A stretch of 51,332 nt of DNA from the NCBI GenBank assembly GCA_040007395.1, contig JBDTVG010000077.1:1-51332 (forward strand). The letters are read 5' to 3'. This document shows positions 40,951-48,966 of this stretch, piece by piece. The position numbers and the translations under genes are program-made. The stretch's first letter is position 1. Each line of letters begins with the position of its first letter. This stretch comes from DATGFK01 sp040007395 (GTDB lineage Bacteria; Chloroflexota; Anaerolineae; Aggregatilineales; UBA2796). Below the pieces are notes generated by a model. It had not been told where the DNA came from, ran no database searches, and saw only the letters and a list, made by a program, of their open reading frames with translations.

Positions 40951-41796
40951 CTACTTTGATCCTCCGGGCAGGGTTGCTGTCGGGGGGCGTTCCCGCACTT
41001 CAACCGTGACCATACAGGAAGCCCGCAGCGCGTTGGTGTTATCGAACACAACCAATCGAAACTGGTACAACCCCGGTTGAAAAGCACTGAGCGCCAGTTG
41101 ACCGAGAACGCCGTTTTGCAACACAGGCGATGTTTTGTCACCGCCATAGGGTGTGAAGGCATTCCCTGTGCTTGGCCCACTCAGTTCAAACTTGTAGAGC
41201 GCGAAGTTCGGAGTATTGGCAACCCCTCTGACCTCAATCGAATCGAAGATTACCTGACCGTTAGCAGGTACTTCAAGTTGGGCGTTGGGAGTGTCGCATC
41301 CCTTAATCGCCCCCACATCGGGATTGATTGTGCCGACAAAAGTGGGCGAAACCGTTGGCGTTGCTAGCAACTGAACACCGCCGTCATTTGCCATTGCTGC
41401 CGCCGTCACCGAGGCCATTAACTGCTCAATGCTACCAGCCCCACTGTTGCCGGGTATCACCGCGCCACTGCCCCCCGGCGTACTGGTACGGAAGGGGGCA
41501 TTCGTTGGCACATTCACTGGGCCACCTGTGTTGAGCGCAATCAGATCGCCACGCACCGTTGGCGCAACAATCGTTGATACTGCATAGACCGCCAGAATTA
41601 GCTCGATCAGGCCGACGGTAAGTGTGATCGCTTGAGCTTGCTTTTTACGGGCAAGTTCACGGGCAAGCTCGAATTCAGCATAGCGCAATTCCTGACGTGC
41701 TTGCATCACTCGCCACGAGGAAAACAGCAATCCCACCGCACACAGAATATATAAACCGCTGGCAATACTTTCGATCAGGAAAACGATTCGGCTCAT
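40951..41796 (-). CDS. Two-TM protein with exported Thr/Gly-rich and beta-rich domain
   Basis: A 281-residue protein I do not recognise. Two transmembrane helices at about 7-27 (IASGLYILCAVGLLF) and 56-78 (ITLTVGLIELILAVYAVS) flank a charged cytoplasmic helix (RQELRYAEFELARELARKK). Then a Ser/Thr/Gly-rich linker and a C-terminal Ig-like part of about 110 residues with two cysteines (IKGCDTPNAQLEVPANGQVIF, then LRASCMVTVEVRERP). The beta part may bind carbohydrate or protein. It is first of a two-gene operon with the roadblock gene. The coiled cytoplasmic helix may link the roadblock partner to the outside. Confidence 0.7.
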   Translation of the reverse strand: MSRIVFLIESIASGLYILCAVGLLFSSWRVMQARQELRYAEFELARELARKKQAQAITLTVGLIELILAVYAVSTIVAPTVRGDLIALNTGGPVNVPTNAPFRTSTPGGSGAVIPGNSGAGSIEQLMASVTAAAMANDGGVQLLATPTVSPTFVGTINPDVGAIKGCDTPNAQLEVPANGQVIFDSIEVRGVANTPNFALYKFELSGPSTGNAFTPYGGDKTSPVLQNGVLGQLALSAFQPGLYQFRLVVFDNTNALRASCMVTVEVRERPPTATLPGGSK

Positions 41797-41815
41797 GGCA
41801 GCCTCAGTGGTCTTT

Positions 41816-42658
41816 TCAAGCAGTCCCTAACGTTGAAAGCACACTCCGCAGTAGGGCAATCAAACGTGGTGCGACCTGTGCGCCCGTTGCCAGCACTTCT
41901 TCGTGTAGACCCGTTTGCTGGACACCGGGGGTATCGACCACGATATTGGTAACGACTGAAACGCCCATCACGCGCATCCCCGCGTGGCGTGCCACCACCA
42001 CTTCGGGCGCGGTGGACATCCCGACGGCATCTGCGCCGAGTGTCCGCAGCATACGAATTTCCGCTGGAGTCTCAAAACTTGGTCCCGACACACAGACATA
42101 CACCCCTTCACGCAGGGTAAAGCCAGCTTGTGCCGCTGCTTCGTGAGCCTTCTGACGGAATGCGACATCATAGGCAGTCGTCATATCGGGAAAACGGCTA
42201 CCTAGTTCATTGTCATTTGGCCCACCCAGTGGATTATGACCAATTAAGCCCGGTAGATTGATATGGTCGGAGATGAGCATCAAGTCACCTGCGTGATAAT
42301 CTTTGTTCAAGCCCCCAGCGGCATTGGTCACAAACAGTGTCTTGATTCCCAACGTTTGCATCACCCGCACCGGGAACGTGACTTCCTGCATGGTATAGCC
42401 TTCGTAATAGTGAACGCGCCCTTGAAGTGCCAATACTGTCTGGCCTTCCAACCGCCCGATCACCAGTCGCCCAGCGTGCCCTTCTACCGTTGAACGAGGC
42501 CAACGCGGAATCTCCGTTGTTGGGATAGTGTCTGCCACTTCGATGGCATCTGCCAAACCGCCCAACCCCGATCCGAGGATCAGGCCAACGGTAGGCTGGT
42601 ATGCAGTCCGGCTCAGGATGACGTTTGCTGCCGTTTGATAGTTGGCACGGGTAAACAT
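41816..42658 (-). CDS. Purine nucleoside phosphorylase, class I (trimeric)
   Basis: Cleaves purine nucleosides with phosphate to base and ribose 1-phosphate. 280 residues, normal for the trimeric NP-I form (PunA/mammalian type). Motifs: GSGLGGLADAI (phosphate loop), EGHAGRLVIG, GRVHYYEGY, the purine-site Glu in SGPSFETPAEIR, and Asn in SVVTNIV, indicating the usual preference for 6-oxopurines. ATG 42658 without a clear ribosome site. Ends 20 bases before the 2-TM gene on the same strand. Confidence 0.95.
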   Translation of the reverse strand: MFTRANYQTAANVILSRTAYQPTVGLILGSGLGGLADAIEVADTIPTTEIPRWPRSTVEGHAGRLVIGRLEGQTVLALQGRVHYYEGYTMQEVTFPVRVMQTLGIKTLFVTNAAGGLNKDYHAGDLMLISDHINLPGLIGHNPLGGPNDNELGSRFPDMTTAYDVAFRQKAHEAAAQAGFTLREGVYVCVSGPSFETPAEIRMLRTLGADAVGMSTAPEVVVARHAGMRVMGVSVVTNIVVDTPGVQQTGLHEEVLATGAQVAPRLIALLRSVLSTLGTA

Positions 42659-42779
42659 AAATGCTGTTGTCTAACCTCAAATTTGTGATGTATAGGGCTA
42701 GAAATTGGCATGATTTTACCACAAGAATGGTCAGGCGGGGTTAGTGCTACTTTTGTTACCCAGTGCTGACCACACTCAT

Positions 42780-43451
42780 TCACGACAGACCGAGACGCTG
42801 CCGACGTTCTTCAAGCTGTGCATTCAGATTCACGTCGTTGATCTCCTGATCTATCTGGGTGGAGAGACGATTGCTAGCGACTTCAAGACGTGCGTCGGCA
42901 GTATCAAGTTGCGATTTGACATCCTCAACAATCCGGGCAGATCGATCATCTGCGATAGACTGCACATCTTTGATCGAATGGGCGATCACGTTTTTGCTTT
43001 TGACTAACGCCAGTAGTGTCGCTACCTGATCGCGCTGGGAGCGCAGTACATCAACCTTCGCTTCCAAAATCTGAACGACTTCGGTGAGTGTGCTGTAAGT
43101 CGCTGTCTGCTTTTGCAGTTGTTCCTGATAAGTGTGGGCAATGTCTAACTGCTGATTAAGCTTGGTCTGCCCGACCTTTGCCAACATGGTTTTGTTGGCT
43201 CGTAACGCGGCATCCACTTCGAGATCGAGCTTGGCAGCCTCATTCGAGGCCTCATCATATTTGCGCTTGAGCATTTTGAGCGTCGCCACCAGATCGCCCA
43301 GTGCCGATCTCAGAGTCTTCATGCTGGAGTCGGCTTCACGGATATATTCATCGAAGACGGCTAGCGAATTCGATTCGAGGGCGCGATCTACGATGCTGTG
43401 CAGGGTCGCGGACACCAGAATTTTAACTTTACCGAGAAGGGATTGTGCCAT
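42780..43451 (-). CDS. pspA: PspA/IM30-family membrane stress protein
   Basis: A 223-residue almost all-helical protein of the PspA/Vipp1 (ESCRT-III-like) family. N-terminal amphipathic part (MAQSLLGKVKILVSATLHSIVDRA), then long coiled-coil helices (ALGDLVATLKMLKRKYDEA, and TKLNQQLDIAHTYQEQLQ). Such proteins bind membranes and protect them under stress. The start is ATG 43451, with CAGGAGTCCTG in front; the open frame to 43517 has no support. No PspF, PspB or PspC genes in the window. Confidence 0.85.
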   Translation of the reverse strand: MAQSLLGKVKILVSATLHSIVDRALESNSLAVFDEYIREADSSMKTLRSALGDLVATLKMLKRKYDEASNEAAKLDLEVDAALRANKTMLAKVGQTKLNQQLDIAHTYQEQLQKQTATYSTLTEVVQILEAKVDVLRSQRDQVATLLALVKSKNVIAHSIKDVQSIADDRSARIVEDVKSQLDTADARLEVASNRLSTQIDQEINDVNLNAQLEERRQRLGLS

Positions 43452-43542
43452 CAGGACTCCTGTATTGTTTGGATAAACATAGTAACAAAGGGCAACCAGC
43501 AGCGTAACGGAGGCCAATCGGAACTTTGACTACTCTAAACGA

Positions 43543-43551
43543 TGGTATACT
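43543..43551 (+). promoter_or_regulatory. Extended -10 promoter of M23 lipoprotein gene
   Basis: TGG-TATACT within TGGTATACTACG, identical over 12 bases to the element before the LysM lipoprotein gene (21917-21928). The predicted transcript starts near 43558, about 80 bases before the ATG. Confidence 0.6.
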
Positions 43552-43638
43552 ACGGTGCGGTTTAGAGGTAGATCCATATCAGTTGATCCAGATCAATAGC
43601 CTCGCCGCTTTAGTCAATTTCAATTAGTACAGTAACCA

Positions 43639-44883
43639 ATGCCCATAACCAACCCTTTGAAGTTTGTATTCGCTGCCAGCCTATTCGCCGTGGTCCTCAC
43701 CGCCTGTGGTGCGGGCGAAGTTTCTGCATTAACAACTGATGTGAATTATACCGCAACCGCCCATATCCGCGCTTCGTGGACTCCTGTGCCTGTGATTGTT
43801 GCCAACACACCCAGCGTTGAACCCTCCGAGTCGCCTAAGCCATCGCTCGCGGCAAACACGGCGGTTAGCGTGGTTGGCAGCGCGACGGCTGTGCCACCGA
43901 CGGCGACACCAACGGCAGTTCCGCCGACAGCGACCAAAACTAATACGCCTACACGGACGATTACTCGCATACCTTCGAAGACGCTTTTTCCAACCAATAC
44001 CAAACGGCCTACGATTACCTTGACTCCCAGCCGCGCCGTTACTAAGATCAGCACGCTTATTCCGGGGCTGATCGGCGGCAGCGTAGAAACGTGGACTCCG
44101 ATCCCGCCGGCGCGTTTGCTGAACAGTCATTTCGTGTTTCAACGACCTATCGGCTCGGATGATACGAACTACTGGGCACGCAATTATTCCTATGGCTCAA
44201 CCGATGGCGGCAAGCGTCCAATTCATCATGGTGTGGATTTTCAAAATGGGACAGGTACGCCCGTTTTGGCAGCCGGGGATGGCCTCGTATACTATGCAGG
44301 CAGCGATAAAACTAAAATCTTTGGCCCGCAGCCGAATTTCTACGGCAACGTCATTGTGATCGAACACGCTTACCGCGATGTTTCTGGGCAGAAGGTCTAT
44401 ACACTTTATGGGCATCTTTCGGTGATCGAAGTGCAAACGGGCGAAACGGTTAAAGTAGGGGAACGGATCGGGCAGGTTGGCTCGGCGGGCGTAGCCATCG
44501 GACCGCATCTTCACTTGGAAGTGCGCGTCGGCAACCCAACCGATTATGGCGCGACTCGCAACCCTGAACTATGGGTTATGCCATTTCTGGATTATGGCGT
44601 GCTGGTGGGTCGCGTGATGGATCTGGATGGCAAGCCGCTGTATGGCTACACTGTGCAGCTTCAATCTGGGCAGGTGTATCGCGAAGCCTTTAGCTATGCT
44701 GATGATACAGTGAACGGTGATACTGATGACAATGAAAACTTCGCGATCCCGGATCTGCCAGAGGGCTACTACAATGTCTACGTTAGGCGCGACGATGCCT
44801 TAATCTTTCGCACGTTGGCCTATGTCAAGGCGGGCGAAACGAACTGGATCAACATCAATGTCCGCACCGATTCTGCGCCGTAA
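43639..44883 (+). CDS. M23 metallopeptidase lipoprotein
   Basis: A 414-residue lipoprotein that probably cleaves peptidoglycan cross-bridges. Signal peptide with lipobox VVLTAC (Cys23), then a Thr/Pro-rich stalk (about 50-150), then the LytM/M23 domain with His196-x-x-x-Asp200 (IHHGVDF), YTLYGHL, and His290-x-His292 (PHLHLEV), so the zinc site is complete. The C-terminal about 90 residues look like a carboxypeptidase regulatory-like beta-sandwich (GRVMDLDGKPLYGYTVQLQ). The ATG lacks an obvious ribosome site. It shares the -10 motif with the LysM lipoprotein gene, so the two wall-associated proteins may be co-regulated. Confidence 0.92.
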   Translation: MPITNPLKFVFAASLFAVVLTACGAGEVSALTTDVNYTATAHIRASWTPVPVIVANTPSVEPSESPKPSLAANTAVSVVGSATAVPPTATPTAVPPTATKTNTPTRTITRIPSKTLFPTNTKRPTITLTPSRAVTKISTLIPGLIGGSVETWTPIPPARLLNSHFVFQRPIGSDDTNYWARNYSYGSTDGGKRPIHHGVDFQNGTGTPVLAAGDGLVYYAGSDKTKIFGPQPNFYGNVIVIEHAYRDVSGQKVYTLYGHLSVIEVQTGETVKVGERIGQVGSAGVAIGPHLHLEVRVGNPTDYGATRNPELWVMPFLDYGVLVGRVMDLDGKPLYGYTVQLQSGQVYREAFSYADDTVNGDTDDNENFAIPDLPEGYYNVYVRRDDALIFRTLAYVKAGETNWININVRTDSAP

Positions 44884-45090
44884 TAGCCAAAGGCTTAGTT
44901 ACCGCGACTCGCTGTACTGGACATCCGGCAGTATAACAAATTGAACTGGGTGTCGGCAGTGCTTCGGATATTGGAGTCCAGCGCATCAGGCGGATGGCGT
45001 AGCGGCAAAATGATCTTGTAAAGCCAACTACCCGGCTAACGTAAATTCAAGTTATGAGATGGAAGGATCTTATAAAAGAAAGGCCAAATT

Positions 45091-45600
45091 ATGTCCGAGA
45101 TGACCGACAAGAAGTTATTGCAGGACATTGAGGATGCGTTCTCGAATCTAGCGTATCCCGGAGATGATAACATCGTATATGATAACCATGATGCTGATCC
45201 AGACGTAATAGACACGAGAACGGATTTCCGAGGTAAACACTGGAAAGAATTATCAATCGATATTATTAATGACCATCGTGATGATTTGAGTTATTTGACA
45301 TCTGAGGCTTTTTGCTTCTATTTGCCTGCTTTCTTGATCGCATCCATTTCGTATCCAACTGAATTAATAGATGTACTTCCGGACAATCTTATTTCTCGCT
45401 TAACACCTCGTGTCGAAATTCCAACATCCAACGCCAAATTCATGGCAATAGTTGATATTCTTAGCCCTCAGCAAAGAAAAGTTGTAGCAGCTTTTCTTCA
45501 ATGGTACACAAACAGTATTTTCCCCGAAGAAATAAGAGTTTTCGATATTAACTTGACAAAAGCCACTAAATTCTGGAAAGACATCACCCAAGCTCAGTGA
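45091..45600 (+). CDS. DUF6714-like protein in AT-rich DNA
   Basis: A 169-residue soluble protein. The part DFRGKHWKELSIDII followed by LSYLTSEAFCFYLPAFLIAS resembles the group I know as DUF6714, of unknown function. The DNA is clearly richer in A and T than the neighbouring genes, and codon use differs (many AAA, AAT, ATA), suggesting transfer. GAAAGG ribosome site at correct spacing. Alone, no partner gene. Family assignment is tentative. Confidence 0.65.
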   Translation: MSEMTDKKLLQDIEDAFSNLAYPGDDNIVYDNHDADPDVIDTRTDFRGKHWKELSIDIINDHRDDLSYLTSEAFCFYLPAFLIASISYPTELIDVLPDNLISRLTPRVEIPTSNAKFMAIVDILSPQQRKVVAAFLQWYTNSIFPEEIRVFDINLTKATKFWKDITQAQ

Positions 45601-45723
45601 ATAAAATGTCGTAGGTGCATTACCGTAAGGGAATTTGAACTCCCATTAATCAGGAGTAAAGAATTAGAAAATTGATTGGCTTTTATCAGCAATCTCAATC
45701 TTTTCCTCATTCTCCTACTTCAT

Positions 45724-48700
45724 TTATGGTACAAAGGTTGGCGCGAGTTTGAGTGTCGGTTCAGGGGTTTGCCTAATGGTCGATCCACCAGCCCAATATC
45801 CAGCGATGGGCTTATCGTTGGGAATGCCAAACACAAGGCTAAGATCGGCATAGCCTGAGGTCGGCATGTTCTTGAGGTAGATCAAGCCGTTGGAAGGGCG
45901 AAATACGCCAATGCCCGTGATACCGTCGCCATTCCAATCGCCCGCAAAAGGACTGTCGCCCGCGATGCCCAACGCCGCCGAATAGTTGGCAAAGACACTG
46001 CAATTGCATACCTGATCGCTCAGGTAGAATGAAGTATACGACGGACGATAGACGCCGGGGCTATCTTGTCCGTCGCCATTCCAATCGCCTGCCACTGGCA
46101 CATCACCGGGAACACCCAGCACCATCTGGAAGTCGGCAAAGCCTGTCGTCAATGTATCCCGCAAATAGATTAGCCCGTTCGAGGGTCGGAACACGCCAAC
46201 CCCATCTTTCCCGTCGCCATTCCAGTCCCCGACCATTGGCAGATCGCCCGGTGCGCCCAGTACCAGCGAATAGACAATCGGTGCACCGGGAATATTCGAG
46301 TCCGCCAGAAAGAACTGTCCCGTACTGGAACGATAGATTCCAATGGTTTTAATGCCATCACCATTCCAGTCACCCGCAATGGGCAAATCGGTTGCAGTCC
46401 CAAAGGGAATACTAAGATCAGCGGGGCCAGTTGTGTTGGTGTTGCGGAGATAGAAAATCGCCGCCGAGGGTCGGAAAATGCCGACTGTTTCAGGCACAGG
46501 AGTACGCGGCTGGACATTGATCGTAATAGGTGTACTCCAACCACTCCACAGACTCACATGATCACCTTGTGCGGCGCGTACAAAATAGCTACCTGCGCCG
46601 GGAACATGCACCGTAATGCTGGTGCTGCTCAGACCACTCCCGCCAGTATCAAAGACTATATTCGAGAAACCTGCGTCAGTGGCGGCCTGCACGCGCCAAT
46701 CGGCCTGCCCTGTGTAATTCAAACTGCCGGGTTGAAGTTTGACGATAAACGTTTTGGCAACCAAAGTCTGACCGTTGGTAGGTGAGGTTATGGTCGGTGT
46801 GCCGGGAGTCTGACCTACCGTTGCCAGTAGGCCATCCATCACGCTGCTGTCAATATTGAGGGTTGTGCTTCCCCAGCTTTCACTGTGCCCCCCGGCATAC
46901 TGCCGAATCCGCTGGTGATTAACCCAAATCGCATTACTGGTACACGCCACATTCCACACCGTAGCGCTGCTGTTATAGCCGCTGGAGATCCAGTGCGCCA
47001 GCCAAACCGCATCTGGTACATTGCTGATGCTCACGAAGTCGCTCAGGGCAGAACTACACGCCGCGCCATAGACCCCCGCTTTGTTGGCTCGCGCCCGAAT
47101 CTGACCGTTCCAGCCTGAAATAAAGGACTTGGCAGCTTCGCGGCACGCACTGTTACTGGTATCATAATTTTCCAGATCGTAATAAATAACCGCGCCCCCT
47201 GAGGCGAGGCCGAGATTAGCAGCGACATCGCTTGCCGCGTTCGCCTCGCTAACCCCTTGACCGTAAGCAGTTGCCGGATCACTGCTCATGCGTGAGGTAA
47301 AGGGACTACAGGCTGCTTGTGGGCCAACCCATGTCGGAATAAAGACCCACCCTTGTGCGCCAAGCTGTGCCAAAAATCCAATACTGAGCGCGGCGTTGGC
47401 ACAGCCTCGACTCGAACCGCCGATATACAGATTCACCGATGAGTAAGGGCTGTTACTGCGCCAATCTTGCAGTTGACCGAGGCTGGGAATATCGCATTTA
47501 TCAAAGCCATGCCCAGAGGTCACTGTGGTGTTGCCATAAATCGAGTTACGTTCAGCGGTGTTGGGGATAGTGTATAGCTGGCTGGTCGTGGTAAATGATC
47601 CCGTGTTTAGATCGGCTTCGGGTAAAGTCACTACGCCCCAGCTTTGTCCACCATTATTCGTGCGGAGTAGACTCGTTTCCGAAGTGCAGCGCTTTTGCGA
47701 CGTAGCTGACGAATTGCCATTAGGTTGTGGCACAGTGGTGCAGTTTCCAGAGACACGCTTCGCCCACCCGACATCTGCTGTTGGGAAGTTGATATCGTTA
47801 ATACCTGTTAACGCGGCGCTTTGGCTGATTACAGCCGTAGACCTAATATCAGCCGATACTCCTAGAAATTGATTTTTGTGCGGCGCAATCGTGACCCAAT
47901 GTTGGCTGTCAATCATCGCGACGGGGATGTTGACGTTGGGCGCTAACGCTTGACCTGTGGCTAGCATTTGCGCCAGAGTCCAAGTGAGGCCGCTGTCTTG
48001 AGTCGTGTAGAACTCGCTCTGCCCGTTGGCAAAGCTTACCGTAAGAACGCCATGTGTTGGATTGATAAAAACAGGCAATTGGTAGAATCGCTGTGGCGCA
48101 GCAGGCGACTGTGCCCCAACGGTCTGTGGCTGCCAAGTGTGTCCGCCGTCCTGCGTGCGATAGAAGGCGCTGCCAGTAGCTCCGCCTGCCACCCAACCGA
48201 TCTGTGCTGTTACGAAATACACGGGATCGCCAATAGGCAGCGTGAGTTCTGTCCAGCTTGCGCCGCCATCCGTCGTGCCAAATAGCGCTCCGAGGCTGAA
48301 ATTACTGCTCGTCGGTTGCTTGAGTACCAACCACCCTGTCTGCGAATCGATGAATTGGAGGTACATCGCGCTGGCGGGAGTATTGAACACTGAGTTTGGA
48401 AGGGGTCTGGATTGCCATGTTGTACCACTATCTACCGTCTGGACGATGGCATAGGGGGGGGTAGACCCAGCAGCATTGACTAAGACAACCCATCCACGCT
48501 GCCCATCGACAAACGACACTGCTTCGATAGACGTTGATCCGCCTGCTGTCGGTGGGGTGATATTTTCCCAACGCTGACCAGTGCTTTGTGTCCAGTACAG
48601 ATGCTGGTTGAGCAGCAGCCAACCTCTATCAGCGGAAACCAGATGAAAGCCTTGTAATCCACCTGACGCGGGAGTCGAATTACCCTTCCCTTGCCCGTAG

Positions 48701-48813
48701 GTAATATTCCCCGGCAAAAGCCCCAAAATCAGGACAATAAATGCCATCGCCGTCAGGAGCACAAAATGTAGTTTGCCAGTGGAAATGCTTCGCACTGTGA
48801 AAAATCGACTCAT
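45724..48813 (-). CDS. Secreted propeller-DUF1906-FG-GAP multidomain protein
   Basis: A 1029-residue exported protein. N-terminal hydrophobic signal (about 17-41, LLTAMAFIVLILGLLPG). Residues about 45-425 form a Ycf48/BNR-type beta-propeller with repeated GWxxL and DSGTTW/DGGHTW elements. Residues about 434-661 are a DUF1906 domain, a glycoside-hydrolase-like TIM barrel: GHGFDKCDIP, IYYDLENYD with candidate Asp/Glu and QYAGGH. Residues about 665-765 look like an Ig/FnIII module. Residues about 770-1010 are five tandem FG-GAP-type units with VGxFRPSxGxxYLR and calcium-type loops DWNGDG. The tail after the fifth unit equals the fragment at 358-567. It likely binds or degrades wall or environmental polysaccharide; enzymatic activity is unproven. 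Confidence 0.85.
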   Translation of the reverse strand: MSRFFTVRSISTGKLHFVLLTAMAFIVLILGLLPGNITYGQGKGNSTPASGGLQGFHLVSADRGWLLLNQHLYWTQSTGQRWENITPPTAGGSTSIEAVSFVDGQRGWVVLVNAAGSTPPYAIVQTVDSGTTWQSRPLPNSVFNTPASAMYLQFIDSQTGWLVLKQPTSSNFSLGALFGTTDGGASWTELTLPIGDPVYFVTAQIGWVAGGATGSAFYRTQDGGHTWQPQTVGAQSPAAPQRFYQLPVFINPTHGVLTVSFANGQSEFYTTQDSGLTWTLAQMLATGQALAPNVNIPVAMIDSQHWVTIAPHKNQFLGVSADIRSTAVISQSAALTGINDINFPTADVGWAKRVSGNCTTVPQPNGNSSATSQKRCTSETSLLRTNNGGQSWGVVTLPEADLNTGSFTTTSQLYTIPNTAERNSIYGNTTVTSGHGFDKCDIPSLGQLQDWRSNSPYSSVNLYIGGSSRGCANAALSIGFLAQLGAQGWVFIPTWVGPQAACSPFTSRMSSDPATAYGQGVSEANAASDVAANLGLASGGAVIYYDLENYDTSNSACREAAKSFISGWNGQIRARANKAGVYGAACSSALSDFVSISNVPDAVWLAHWISSGYNSSATVWNVACTSNAIWVNHQRIRQYAGGHSESWGSTTLNIDSSVMDGLLATVGQTPGTPTITSPTNGQTLVAKTFIVKLQPGSLNYTGQADWRVQAATDAGFSNIVFDTGGSGLSSTSITVHVPGAGSYFVRAAQGDHVSLWSGWSTPITINVQPRTPVPETVGIFRPSAAIFYLRNTNTTGPADLSIPFGTATDLPIAGDWNGDGIKTIGIYRSSTGQFFLADSNIPGAPIVYSLVLGAPGDLPMVGDWNGDGKDGVGVFRPSNGLIYLRDTLTTGFADFQMVLGVPGDVPVAGDWNGDGQDSPGVYRPSYTSFYLSDQVCNCSVFANYSAALGIAGDSPFAGDWNGDGITGIGVFRPSNGLIYLKNMPTSGYADLSLVFGIPNDKPIAGYWAGGSTIRQTPEPTLKLAPTFVP

Positions 48814-48921
48814 GAATTTATCCCCGTGTCGGCTGTTTTTATGTATCGCCAGACAACGAGGATCAGTATACGATACAACGCCCGTTGCGAACGAATCACC
48901 CCTGTATGAGCCGAGTTATAG

Positions 48922-48951
48922 GGCAGTCAAACCGTTTTAAGTTCGACTGCC
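48922..48951 (-). terminator. Hairpin downstream of the SH3b-FecR gene
   Basis: GGCAGTC and GACTGCC pair perfectly, 15 bases after the stop of the gene ending at 48967. No T-run follows, so termination strength is uncertain. Confidence 0.4.
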
Positions 48952-48966
48952 TTACACCCATGTTGA

